In this document: positions 35,196-43,768 of the stretch, in pieces
How positions within the stretch are numbered: position 1 is the stretch's first letter
How the letters are laid out: each line of letters opens with the position of its first letter
NCBI GenBank assembly: GCA_023664305.1
Contig: JAMPFT010000001.1
Span: 42,400-106,399 of the forward strand
DNA length: 64,000 nt
DNA from: a bacterium
GTDB lineage: Bacteria; Bacillota; Clostridia; Lachnospirales; Lachnospiraceae
Reading direction: 5' to 3'
Made by a program: the position numbers and the translations under genes
Notes under the pieces: generated by a model
Seen by the model: only the letters and a program-made list of their open reading frames with translations
Told to the model about the DNA's origin: nothing
Database searches by the model: none

Positions 35196-36000
35196 ACAAA
35201 ATCAAACCCTGACGAGGCAGGAGGAATTTGTGCGCGCCCACAGACGCCACCATCATCAGGTGTCCGTCTGGCGCTTTGTCATCTTCGCCCTGTTTCTGAT
35301 CCTGTGGGAAACAAGCGCCTCCATGGGATGGATCGACAGCTTTTTCTTTTCCAGTCCCAGCCGCGTCGCCGCCTGCCTGCTCAAACAGTTCCGCACCAAT
35401 CACCTTTTGATGCACATAGGCGTCACGCTCTCGGAAACGCTGATCAGCTTCCTTCTGGTGATCCTTGTAAGTCTCCTGGCCGCCACGCTGCTGTGGTATT
35501 CCCAGAAGCTCTCGGAAATACTGGAGCCTTATCTCGTGGTGCTGAACAGCCTTCCCAAATCGGCGCTTGCGCCGCTGTTCATCGTCTGGCTGGGCACCGG
35601 CTCCACCACCATCGTTGTGGCAGGTATCTCCGTCGCCCTCTTCGGCTCCGTCATCAACCTGTACACAGGCTTTGAACAGGTGGATCCGGAAAAAATCACC
35701 CTGATCCGCACCCTGGGCGGGAAAAAACGGGACGCGCTCTTTAAAGTCGTACTGCCCGGCTCTCTCCCCGTGATGCTCAGCACGGCTAAGGTCAATATCG
35801 GCCTCGCCCTGGTCGGCGTCATCATCGGAGAGTTTCTGGCCGCCAGAAAAGGGCTCGGCTATCTTATCATATACGGCTCTCAGGTTTTTCAGCTGGATAT
35901 GGTTATCACCGGTATCATTGTGCTCTGCGTGATCGCTCTGGGCTTCTACAAATCCGTTCAGATTCTGGAGCACCGGATCAAGAAAAACTTCAGGCTGTGA
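35185..36000 (+). CDS. ABC transporter permease, nitrate/taurine type
   Basis: A 271-residue inner-membrane permease with about six helices (FVIFALFLILWETSASMGW, LISFLLVILVSLLAATLLWY, VIIGEFLAARKGLGYLI, ITGIIVLCVIALGFY). The cytoplasmic EAA-type loop is in RTLGGKKRDALFKVVLPGS. It pairs with the ATPase whose gene it overlaps. It is the last gene of the pair. The tRNA-Thr gene and its terminator lie just downstream on the other strand. Confidence 0.9.
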   Translation: MKTKQNQTLTRQEEFVRAHRRHHHQVSVWRFVIFALFLILWETSASMGWIDSFFFSSPSRVAACLLKQFRTNHLLMHIGVTLSETLISFLLVILVSLLAATLLWYSQKLSEILEPYLVVLNSLPKSALAPLFIVWLGTGSTTIVVAGISVALFGSVINLYTGFEQVDPEKITLIRTLGGKKRDALFKVVLPGSLPVMLSTAKVNIGLALVGVIIGEFLAARKGLGYLIIYGSQVFQLDMVITGIIVLCVIALGFYKSVQILEHRIKKNFRL

Positions 36001-36097
36001 GGCGCCGCCGCACGGCAAAGGGCAGACAACGCCCACAGGGCCGGTCGGACGGATTTGCCCGGCAAAAACTTCCGCAGGATAAAAAAACGCATATACG

Positions 36098-36137
36098 AAA
36101 ACCCGGGACATGTAACTGACATACATTCCCGGGTTTC
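36098..36137 (-). terminator. Intrinsic terminator after tRNA-Thr
   Basis: On the minus strand AACCCGGGA pairs with TCCCGGGTT and is followed by TTCG. The stem begins immediately after the tRNA 3' end, so the tRNA is a single-gene transcript on this side. Confidence 0.75.
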
Positions 36138-36210
36138 AGCTGAAAATGGGACTCGAACCCACGACCCCTTCATTACGAGTGAAGTGCTCTACCAACTGAG
36201 CTATTTCAGC
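36138..36210 (-). tRNA. tRNA-Thr (anticodon CGT)
   Basis: A 73-nt cloverleaf. The acceptor stem is GCTGAAA with TTTCAGC and a T discriminator. The D arm is TAGCTCAGTTGGTAGAGCA. The anticodon stem CTTCA / TGAAG encloses loop CTCGTAA with anticodon CGT, which reads ACG. The T arm GTGGGTTCGAGTCCCA is standard. CCA is not encoded. Confidence 0.96.
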
Positions 36211-36324
36211 ATCGTCAGCCGCATTTCAACTGCGACTAAGTGTATTATATCGGTTTCCGCTGTTTTTTTCAACCCAAATTTTATGATTTATTGAAAAAAA
36301 ACTAAAAATTAGAACGAAACGCCT

Positions 36325-37215
36325 TTATCTCTCCGTATCGGTATCCAGATGAACATCCAGTTTGGTATAAGGAATCTCGATTCCTGCCCGGTCCAGGGCC
36401 AGCTTACAGTTCTCCGCGATACGCCATTTTCCCGGCCAGAAGTCAGCCTGGGCAAACCAGCATCTCACTCCAAGCTTCACCCCAAAGCTTCCCAGTTCGT
36501 CCACAAACACCACTCTGTCTCTTTCCCTCGAAACAGCCTCATCCTCTTCCAGAACCTTTAAAAGCACCGCCTTGACCTGCGCAAGATCAGCCTGATAGGA
36601 GACGGTTACCGAAATATCCATCCTTCTGTCCGGCTGCGCGGATATATTGACGATACTGTTATTGGCCAGACTGCCGTTGGGCAGAATGACGGCCTTATTG
36701 TCAAAGGTCAGAAGCTTCGTGTAAAAGATCTGAATCTCCGTCACGGTTCCCTCTTTCCCGGAGAAGCTTTCCTGAATATAATCTCCTACCTTAAAGGGCT
36801 TTAAAAGCAGGATTAAAACGCCGCCCGCCAGATTGGACAGACTGCCCTGGACCGCAAGGCCGAGGGCGACGCCCGCCGATCCCAGAACCGCCACAATGCT
36901 GGCGGCGTCCACCCCCAGAGAGGAGGCGATCATCAGAATCAGCAGTACATAAAGGGCCGCTTTAATAAAGGAATCCATAAACTGGACGGCCCCTACTTCT
37001 GCGTTGGCGCGCTGCATGGATTTTTTGATGATGCGGCGAATCAGCTTGATCAGCTGCGTCCCCACAAAAAAGAACACTGCCGCCAGAAGCACCCGGATTC
37101 CCAGATGAAGAGCCTTATCCGGCAACTCCGTGAAAAATTTCTCCACCACGCCGGGATCCACCTTTTTTTCGGCGGCCGCTTCCGTCAGGATCACAGCGGA
37201 CATCAATCTTGTCAT
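36325..37215 (-). CDS. Small-conductance mechanosensitive channel (MscS family)
   Basis: A 296-residue membrane protein. Three N-terminal helices include the pore helix region (VAVLGSAGVALGLAVQGSLSN), followed by the beta domain (FKVGDYIQESFSGKEGTVTE, LPNGSLANNSIVN) and a cytoplasmic vestibule. It releases solutes on osmotic downshift. Its start overlaps the glgB stop by four bases (ATGA), so it is made in the same transcript as the branching enzyme, an unusual pairing. Confidence 0.92.
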   Translation of the reverse strand: MTRLMSAVILTEAAAEKKVDPGVVEKFFTELPDKALHLGIRVLLAAVFFFVGTQLIKLIRRIIKKSMQRANAEVGAVQFMDSFIKAALYVLLILMIASSLGVDAASIVAVLGSAGVALGLAVQGSLSNLAGGVLILLLKPFKVGDYIQESFSGKEGTVTEIQIFYTKLLTFDNKAVILPNGSLANNSIVNISAQPDRRMDISVTVSYQADLAQVKAVLLKVLEEDEAVSRERDRVVFVDELGSFGVKLGVRCWFAQADFWPGKWRIAENCKLALDRAGIEIPYTKLDVHLDTDTER

Positions 37216-39593
37216 CTCTGCCCGCCTGCCTTTCCGGAAGTCTTTTCCTTTAAGCCCTTCTTATCTTCTCTTTTCGTCTTTGCGGGCTCCGCTTCCTCTT
37301 TCTTTTTCCCGACAGCCTTCTTCGCCGTTCCTTCCGCCCCGGCCTTTTTGCCCTTTTCTCCTTTCGTTTCCGCCACGGACTCCGCCGGTGTGTCGGGAAT
37401 GTACTTCAGGATACTCACGGACAGCGGCGCAAGCTTAATTGTGATACTGTTTGGACGGTCGTCCCACTCTTTTGCCCTGGAACGCTTTACCCGGCTGTTT
37501 ACCAGACCGGAGCCGCCGTATTTTACGTTATCCGTATTCAGAATCTCCTTATATTTTCCGGCGGCAGGCACACCGGTAGTTAGTTCCCGGGGAATCCCCG
37601 CAAAATTGGCAGCCACCAGAAGCATATCGTCCTGCTCCTCAGATTTTCTCACAAAGGTCAGATAGCATTCCTGCGAAGAAATATGGTTGATCCATTCAAA
37701 GCCCTCAGCCAAATCATCCAGGCTGTGCAGCGCCGGGTCGCTTCTGTACAGACCGTTCAGATCCCGCACAAGCTTTCTGATTCCTTCATGCTCCGCCACG
37801 GAGCAAAGCTCCCACTCCACCTGTCTCGTCTCGTTCCACTCGTCAAACTCTCCCACATCCTGCCCCATAAAAAGAAGCTTTCGCCCGGGATGCGTCATCC
37901 GATAGGCATAGGTAAGCCTGAGATTGGCAAATTTCTGTTCCCTGTCCCCCGGCATCTTTCCAAGCAGGGTGGCCTTGCCGTGAACCACCTCGTCATGCGA
38001 AAACACCAGCATAAATCTCTCGCTGTAGGCGTATACCATGCTGAAGGTCAGTTCGCCGTGATGATAGCTTCTGAAATAAGGATCGTAACGGATATATCCC
38101 AGATAATCGTTCATAAAGCCCATATTCCATTTATAGTCGAACCCCAGTCCGCCCTCATCCAGCGCCCCCGTGATCTTCGGGAACGCCGTGCTCTCTTCCG
38201 CGACGGTAATCGCGCCCGGGTTCCGCTTTTTCATGACGGAATTGAGATGCTTCATCAGCTCGATGGCCTCCAGGTTCTCGTTCCCGCCGTAGATATTGGG
38301 AATCCATTCTCCGTCCTGTTTTCCGTAATCCAGGTAGAGCATACTCGCCACCGCGTCCATGCGAATCCCGTCCGCATGATATTTTTCCACCCAGAACAGC
38401 GCGTTTGCAATCAGATAATTGGATACCTCGGGTCTGCCGTAGTTGTAAATCAGCGTCCCCCAGTGAGGATGGCTGCCCTGCCTGGGGTCCTTGTGTTCAT
38501 AGAGACACGTCCCGTCAAAATTTGACAGCCCGTAGACGTCCCTCGGGAAATGTGCGGGAACCCAGTCGAGAATCACTCCGATCCCGGCCTTGTGCAGTTC
38601 GTTTACAAAATACATGAAATCCTCCGGGGAACCGTATCTCGCGGTGGGCGCATAGTATCCGATGACCTGATATCCCCAGGACGCGTCCAGCGGATGCTCC
38701 ATCACCGGCATCAGCTCCACATGGGTATACCCCATTTCTTTCACATAAGGGATCAGTTTATCCGCGATCTCACGGTAATTTGCGTACTCCTCTCCCTCTC
38801 CCGGCCCGACGAAGGATCCCAGATACATCTCATAGACGCTGATCGGCGCTCCCCCCGTCTGAAATTCCTCTCTTCCGGCGATAAACCCGGCGTCTTCCCA
38901 CGGAAAGTTCCACGGGTCCGCAATCACCGAAGCCGTGTCGGGCCTTAGCTGCGCCGCGCTGCAGTACGGATCCGCCTTCAGATAGGTCAGCCCGCTCTTA
39001 AGCTTCAATTCAAATTTATAATTGTCCCCGCAGGCCGCACCCGGGACGAAGAGTTCAAAAATACCGGAATCCCAGAGTCTTCTCATCTGATGTACTCTGC
39101 CGTCCCAGCTGTTGAAATCTCCCACCACACTGACGCGGAGCGCAGAAGGCGCCCAGACGGCAAAACAGGTTCCCTTCACGCCGTCCAGCTCCATGGGATG
39201 TGCGCCGAGCTTTTCATAGACCGTATAGTGGATTCCGTTTTTAAACTTCTCCGTATCCTGCTTCGTGATCTGCGGCTCAAAGCGGTAGGCTTCCTCCCGT
39301 ACCGTCATAACGCCGTCCTTTTCCACCTCGTAGCGATACCTGGGAAGCGTCCTGATTGGCATCGGAATCAGCACGGCAAAGTACCCGTCCTCATCCGCCG
39401 TTTCCATCTGAAATCTTTCCCCCGTGCCGTCCAGAACCAAAACCGCGCTCCCCGCCTCCGGGAAATAAGCCTGCACCAACGTCTGGTTCCCTGCTTTGTG
39501 AGGCCCCAGCAGCGCATGCGGATCGTCGCACTCCGAATAGATGATTTCTTCGATTTTGGGCCAGTTCATCAGCTTGTAGACCTTTTTGTTCAT
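37212..39593 (-). CDS. glgB: 1,4-alpha-glucan branching enzyme with a basic C-terminal tail
   Basis: A 793-residue enzyme that makes the alpha-1,6 branches of glycogen. It has an N-terminal CBM48 domain (KLGAHPMELDGVKGTCFAVW) and a GH13 barrel with all catalytic residues: Asp in GIRMDAVASM, Glu in TVAEESTAFP and Asp in FSHDEVVHGK. About 60 residues at the C-terminus are Lys/Ala/Glu rich (GKKAGAEGTAKKAVGKKK), beyond the usual family end, and may be disordered or bind a polyanion. A GGAGG site precedes ATG 39593. Confidence 0.95.
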   Translation of the reverse strand: MNKKVYKLMNWPKIEEIIYSECDDPHALLGPHKAGNQTLVQAYFPEAGSAVLVLDGTGERFQMETADEDGYFAVLIPMPIRTLPRYRYEVEKDGVMTVREEAYRFEPQITKQDTEKFKNGIHYTVYEKLGAHPMELDGVKGTCFAVWAPSALRVSVVGDFNSWDGRVHQMRRLWDSGIFELFVPGAACGDNYKFELKLKSGLTYLKADPYCSAAQLRPDTASVIADPWNFPWEDAGFIAGREEFQTGGAPISVYEMYLGSFVGPGEGEEYANYREIADKLIPYVKEMGYTHVELMPVMEHPLDASWGYQVIGYYAPTARYGSPEDFMYFVNELHKAGIGVILDWVPAHFPRDVYGLSNFDGTCLYEHKDPRQGSHPHWGTLIYNYGRPEVSNYLIANALFWVEKYHADGIRMDAVASMLYLDYGKQDGEWIPNIYGGNENLEAIELMKHLNSVMKKRNPGAITVAEESTAFPKITGALDEGGLGFDYKWNMGFMNDYLGYIRYDPYFRSYHHGELTFSMVYAYSERFMLVFSHDEVVHGKATLLGKMPGDREQKFANLRLTYAYRMTHPGRKLLFMGQDVGEFDEWNETRQVEWELCSVAEHEGIRKLVRDLNGLYRSDPALHSLDDLAEGFEWINHISSQECYLTFVRKSEEQDDMLLVAANFAGIPRELTTGVPAAGKYKEILNTDNVKYGGSGLVNSRVKRSRAKEWDDRPNSITIKLAPLSVSILKYIPDTPAESVAETKGEKGKKAGAEGTAKKAVGKKKEEAEPAKTKREDKKGLKEKTSGKAGGQR

Positions 39594-39676
39594 TCTGACA
39601 CCTCCATGTCCGCCCTGCAGGCATTTATTCCGATATACGGAAGCTTATTTTTTCCTTATGTACGCTCTGTATTTTT

Positions 39677-40915
39677 TCAGGCCAGACTGTGCAGAAACAG
39701 TCCGCTGCGAAGCTTCGGTTCAAACCAGGTGGATTTCGGCGGCATCAGCTTCCCGGCATCCGCCACCCGCTCCAGCTCTTCCATGGAGGTAGGATACAGC
39801 GCAAAAGCCACCTTCATATCGGTATGCACTCTTCTCTCCAGCTCCCGCAGTCCTCTGATCCCGCCCACAAAATCAATCCTGCCGTCCGTCCTGGGATCGC
39901 GGATTCCAAGAACAGGTTCCAGAAGATACTCCTGAAGCACGGAGACATCCAGTCCCTTCACCGCGTCCCTGGACCTGATCTTCTCCGTGGCAGTCAGCTT
40001 ATACCAGACTCCCTCCAGATACATCCCGTAAATTCCCTTCCCGTCAGGGACAAACGGCTGCGTTTCCGCCTTCTCCACGAGGAAGCATTCCCTCACCTTT
40101 TCCAGAAATTCCTCCGCAGTATAGCCGTTTAAATCCCTGACCACTCTGTTGTAATCCAGGATGCGAAGCTCGTCATCCGCAAAAAGCACCGCCAGAAAAT
40201 AATTAAATTCCTCCTCGCCGGTGTAATCCGGGTGTTCCTCCCTGCGCTTCAATCCCACCTTCACTGCAGAAGCGCAGCGGTGGTGTCCGTCCGCGATATA
40301 GACGGCGGGACCCGCCTCAAAAATCCGGCAGATCTTAAGGATCTGCTCTTCCCCGTCGATCACCCATACCCTGTGTCCGACACCGTCCTCCGACACAAAG
40401 CTGCAGACCGGAGCCTCCTTTTTCTTTAAGGCGATAAGCTCCCCCAGCACACGGTCCGCCCGATAAGCAAGAAAGATGGGACCCGTCTGCATATTGCAGA
40501 CATCCACATGGCGAATACGGTCCTGCTCTTTGTCTTCTCTCGTATTCTCGTGCTTTTTGACTACGCCGGTCAGATAGTCGTCAATCGATACGCAGGCGAC
40601 GATGCCTGTCTGGCTCCTGCCGTCCATGCTCTGTTCATAGAGATAGAAGCACGGCCGGGAATCCTGTCTGAACCTGTCCTTTTCGATCCATTCCGCTAAA
40701 AGAGACGCCGCACGTCCGTAAACCTCCGGCGCGTAAAGGTCAACATCTTCGTCAAAACCCGTTTCCGCCCTGTCAATCGCGAGGAAAGAACCCGGATTTT
40801 TCCGAACCTCCTCCGCAGCCTCCCTTCGGTTATACACGTCATAGGGAAGCGCCGCAATTTCACTCTCCAGCCCCGGAGCCGGACGGTAAGCCGCAAAAGG
40901 TCTCACTCTCGCCAT
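39677..40915 (-). CDS. DUF1015 family protein
   Basis: A 412-residue soluble protein typical in length for DUF1015. It begins with RVRPFAAYRPAPGLESEIAA and has the conserved YIADGHHRCASAVKV block and GIVACVSIDDYLTGVVKKHE. The function is unknown. In Clostridia it often sits near serine biosynthesis genes, as here with serA and serC 0.4 kb away on the same strand. A regulatory or metabolic link to serine is inference. The start is placed by GGAGACAGAGAAT. Confidence 0.88.
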   Translation of the reverse strand: MARVRPFAAYRPAPGLESEIAALPYDVYNRREAAEEVRKNPGSFLAIDRAETGFDEDVDLYAPEVYGRAASLLAEWIEKDRFRQDSRPCFYLYEQSMDGRSQTGIVACVSIDDYLTGVVKKHENTREDKEQDRIRHVDVCNMQTGPIFLAYRADRVLGELIALKKKEAPVCSFVSEDGVGHRVWVIDGEEQILKICRIFEAGPAVYIADGHHRCASAVKVGLKRREEHPDYTGEEEFNYFLAVLFADDELRILDYNRVVRDLNGYTAEEFLEKVRECFLVEKAETQPFVPDGKGIYGMYLEGVWYKLTATEKIRSRDAVKGLDVSVLQEYLLEPVLGIRDPRTDGRIDFVGGIRGLRELERRVHTDMKVAFALYPTSMEELERVADAGKLMPPKSTWFEPKLRSGLFLHSLA

Positions 40916-40970
40916 ATTCTCTGTCTCCTTTTCGTTTTTTACTTTGGCGCTTTATTTTCCGTTTTTTATC

Positions 40971-40979
40971 TGCTATAAT
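40971..40979 (+). promoter_or_regulatory. Extended -10 promoter of the small conserved gene
   Basis: TGCTATAAT is a perfect -10 box with the upstream TG of extended -10 promoters. It lies 48 bases before the ATG at 41027. No good -35 box is found, which such promoters do not need. Confidence 0.55.
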
Positions 40980-41026
40980 TTATTTTACCATAGTTTCAGA
41001 CGCTTGAACAGAAAGGATTTAAAAAT

Positions 41027-41311
41027 ATGACTGACGAAAGCAAACAGATTTTGGCCCGCATAAACGCCTATGCGGAAAATGCGCTAAGTGAAATTGATCC
41101 CCAGAAGGTTCCCGTCTCTGCCCAGCTGGAAAAATTAAAGCCTGTGATGGAGGAAATTGCCCGTGAAAAGGGGATGACTCCGGAAGAAATATTTATTCTC
41201 TACATGGACCTTCAAAGCGAGGCGTCCTGCGCCACGCAGCGCAAATTAGAGGAGAGCCTGCAGGATTTAAACGACGGTATTGACGGCGGTATGCCGCTTT
41301 TGTTCCGCTAA
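41027..41311 (+). CDS. Small conserved protein of unknown function
   Basis: A 94-residue acidic, mostly helical protein (ARINAYAENALSEIDPQ, LKPVMEEIAREKGMTPEEI, LEESLQDLNDGIDGG). It has an AGAAAGGA ribosome site, its own promoter and a shared terminator, all of which argue that it is real. I do not recognise a family. It is divergent from DUF1015 and convergent with serA. Confidence 0.7.
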   Translation: MTDESKQILARINAYAENALSEIDPQKVPVSAQLEKLKPVMEEIAREKGMTPEEIFILYMDLQSEASCATQRKLEESLQDLNDGIDGGMPLLFR

Positions 41312-41338
41312 AAAAGTGCCGCTGTGCGGCACTTTTTT
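41310..41338. terminator. Bidirectional intrinsic terminator
   Basis: AAAAAAGTGCCGC-TGT-GCGGCACTTTTTT. The seven-base GC stem flanked by A6 and T6 works in both directions, between the small gene (stop 41309-41311) and serA (stop 41347). Confidence 0.92.
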
Positions 41339-41346
41339 CCCTGCGG

Positions 41347-42519
41347 CTACGCCCGCCCTGTGACGATGCGGACGCGGAACACTCCCTCAATTTTCTCCAA
41401 AGCGCTCACAATCTCCTCGGTAGGCGTATCCTCCACATCCAGCAAGGTGTACGCCACCTCTCCCCGCGACTTGTTGGTCATGTCGCTGATATTGATTCCC
41501 TTTACGCCGAACGCCGCCGTAAACTGGGTAATCATGTTGGCGATATTTTTGTGGAAAATCGCGACGCGGCCCTTCTTCGTACAGACCCCCATATCGCAGG
41601 ACGGATAGTTGACGCTGTTGCGGATATTCCCGTTCTCCAGATAATCCATCAGCTCCTCCACCGCCATGACCGCACAGTTATCCTCGGATTCCGCCGTGCT
41701 GGCCCCGAGATGCGGAATGACGATGCATCCCTCCTGGCCCGCTGTGACAGAGTTGGGGAAGTCTGATACATATCTGGCGATCTTACCCGTATTTAACGCC
41801 TCGATCACATCCTTCTCATTGGCCAGCAGATCTCTCGCAAAGTTCAGGATCACGACGCCCTCCTTCATCTTCGCGATGGAGACGGCGTTGATCATGCCCT
41901 TTGTCGAATCCGTAAGCGGCACATGGACGGTGATATAATCGCACTCCGCATAAATATCGTCTATATTTAACATATGCCTGACGGAACGGCTCAGATTCCA
42001 CGCCGCGTTCACGGAGAGATACGGATCGTACCCGTATACCTCCATGCCCAGGGCTACGGCCGCATTCGCCACCTTCACCCCGATAGCGCCAAGTCCGATG
42101 ACGCCAAGCTTCTTTCCCATGATCTCCGTTCCGGCAAAGCGCTTCTTTTCCTTTTCCGCACTTTTTGCGATATTCTCATCGTCCGAAGCCTGTTTCACCC
42201 ACTCGATGCCGCCTACCACGTCGCGGGCCGCCAAGAGCATCCCCGCGATAACAAGCTCCTTTACGCCGTTTGCGTTAGCTCCCGGCGTATTGAACACCAC
42301 CACACCCTTTTCCGCGCACTTATCCAGCGGAATATTGTTCACGCCCGCTCCCGCCCTGGCCACCGCCAAAAGCTTTTCGGGAAGCTCCGTCTCATGCATG
42401 GAGGCGCTTCTCACCAGCACGCCGTCCGCCTCGTTCAAATCTGCGGTAATCTGGTAGTTTCCGTTAAAATTTTTCAACCCGACGTCCGCAATGGGATTCA
42501 GACAATTGATCTTATACAT
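41347..42519 (-). CDS. serA: D-3-phosphoglycerate dehydrogenase with ACT domain
   Basis: A 390-residue enzyme that oxidises 3-phosphoglycerate in the first step of serine synthesis. The NAD loop is KLGVIGLGAIGVKVANAA. The catalytic Arg is in NFARDLLANE and the His in IVIPHLGASTAESEDN. A C-terminal ACT domain (VAIFHKNIANMITQFTAAF, ISDMTNKSRGEVAYTLLDV) implies feedback control. It follows serC by 36 bases in one operon. serB is not present. Confidence 0.96.
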   Translation of the reverse strand: MYKINCLNPIADVGLKNFNGNYQITADLNEADGVLVRSASMHETELPEKLLAVARAGAGVNNIPLDKCAEKGVVVFNTPGANANGVKELVIAGMLLAARDVVGGIEWVKQASDDENIAKSAEKEKKRFAGTEIMGKKLGVIGLGAIGVKVANAAVALGMEVYGYDPYLSVNAAWNLSRSVRHMLNIDDIYAECDYITVHVPLTDSTKGMINAVSIAKMKEGVVILNFARDLLANEKDVIEALNTGKIARYVSDFPNSVTAGQEGCIVIPHLGASTAESEDNCAVMAVEELMDYLENGNIRNSVNYPSCDMGVCTKKGRVAIFHKNIANMITQFTAAFGVKGINISDMTNKSRGEVAYTLLDVEDTPTEEIVSALEKIEGVFRVRIVTGRA

Positions 42520-42555
42520 TTCCTTTTTCCTCCTGCCGTTTCGGAAAGTATTCCG

Positions 42556-43641
42556 TCAGGCCATATGTTTCTTTTCAAAGTCTTTCATAAATTCTGTCAG
42601 CTTCTCCACGCCTTCTATCGGCATCGCATTGTAGATGCTTGCGCGCATGCCGCCCACGCTTCTGTGGCCCTTCAGGTTCTCAAAGCCTGCCGCCTTCGCC
42701 TCTCTCACAAATTCGGCGTCCAGGGCCCCGTCGCCGGTGACAAAGGGCACATTCATCAGCGAGCGGTCTTCCCTGCGGACGGTACCGTGAAACAGACTGC
42801 TCCCGTCTAAGCAGTCATAAAGAAGCTTCGCCTTCCTCTCGTTATACTCCTTCATGGCCTCTAAGCCGCCCCGCCTTTTCAGCCATTGAAACACCTTGCC
42901 GCAGATATAAATCCCGTAGGCAGGCGGCGTATTGTACATAGAGCCGTTGTCCGCGTGAATTTTATAACGGAGCATGGTCGGCGTGCCGGGAAGCACATCC
43001 TCCGTAATCAGATCCTCGCGGATAATCACGATGACCACGCCGGCAGGTCCGATATTTTTCTGCACTCCGCCGTAGATCAGACCGTATTTCGTCACGTCCA
43101 CAGGCTCGGACAGAAAGCAGCTGGATACGTCCGCCACAAGCGGCTTTCCCTTCGTATCCGGCAGGGTCTTGAATTTCGTGCCGTAGATGGTATTGTTTTC
43201 GCAGATATACACATAATCGGCGTCCTCGCTGATCGGAAGATCCGAGCAGTCCGGTATATAAGAGAACGTTTTGTCCTCGGAGGATGCAATCTTGTTTGCC
43301 CGGCCATAGATACATGCCTCCTGATAAGCCTTCTTCGCCCACTGTCCGGTGACAATATAATCGGCGGCCCCGTTCTTCATCAGATTCATCGGGATCATGG
43401 CAAACTGCTGGCTCGCGCCGCCCTGTAAAAACAGGACCTTATAGTTTTCGGGAATCTTCATCAGTTCCCGCAGATCCGACTCCGCCTCCCGGATAATCGT
43501 CTCATAAGCCCCGGAACGGTGGCTCATCTCCATCACCGACATCCCGGTTCCGTTGTAATCCAGCATTTCCGCCGCGGCTTCCCGCAGCACTTCCTCCGGC
43601 AGAACCGCCGGCCCCGCCGAGAAATTATACACTCTGGACAT
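42556..43641 (-). CDS. serC: Phosphoserine aminotransferase
   Basis: A 361-residue class V aminotransferase. It has SAGPAVLPEEVLREAAAEML, the QGGASQQFAMIPMNLM block and IYGGVQKNIGPAGVVI, where the Lys is the PLP-binding residue. The start at 43641 is preferred because GAGGAG lies just upstream. It converts phosphohydroxypyruvate to phosphoserine. It is the first gene of serC-serA, behind the promoter at 43687-43715. Confidence 0.96.
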   Translation of the reverse strand: MSRVYNFSAGPAVLPEEVLREAAAEMLDYNGTGMSVMEMSHRSGAYETIIREAESDLRELMKIPENYKVLFLQGGASQQFAMIPMNLMKNGAADYIVTGQWAKKAYQEACIYGRANKIASSEDKTFSYIPDCSDLPISEDADYVYICENNTIYGTKFKTLPDTKGKPLVADVSSCFLSEPVDVTKYGLIYGGVQKNIGPAGVVIVIIREDLITEDVLPGTPTMLRYKIHADNGSMYNTPPAYGIYICGKVFQWLKRRGGLEAMKEYNERKAKLLYDCLDGSSLFHGTVRREDRSLMNVPFVTGDGALDAEFVREAKAAGFENLKGHRSVGGMRASIYNAMPIEGVEKLTEFMKDFEKKHMA

Positions 43642-43686
43642 TTTTATACTCCTCCTCATAATCTGGTGTAATCTATACTATGAATA

Positions 43687-43715
43687 AGAATACTCGCCCT
43701 TTCCACTTTAGTCAA
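43687..43715 (-). promoter_or_regulatory. Promoter of serC-serA
   Basis: On the minus strand TTGACT (43710-43715), a 17-base spacer and TATTCT (43687-43692). It lies just below the L,D-transpeptidase stop, so the serine genes have their own start. Confidence 0.7.
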
Positions 43716-43768
43716 GTAAATTATTAACTTTTTAAATTGCTGAATTGCCGGACCGGCTTCCCTTAAAA

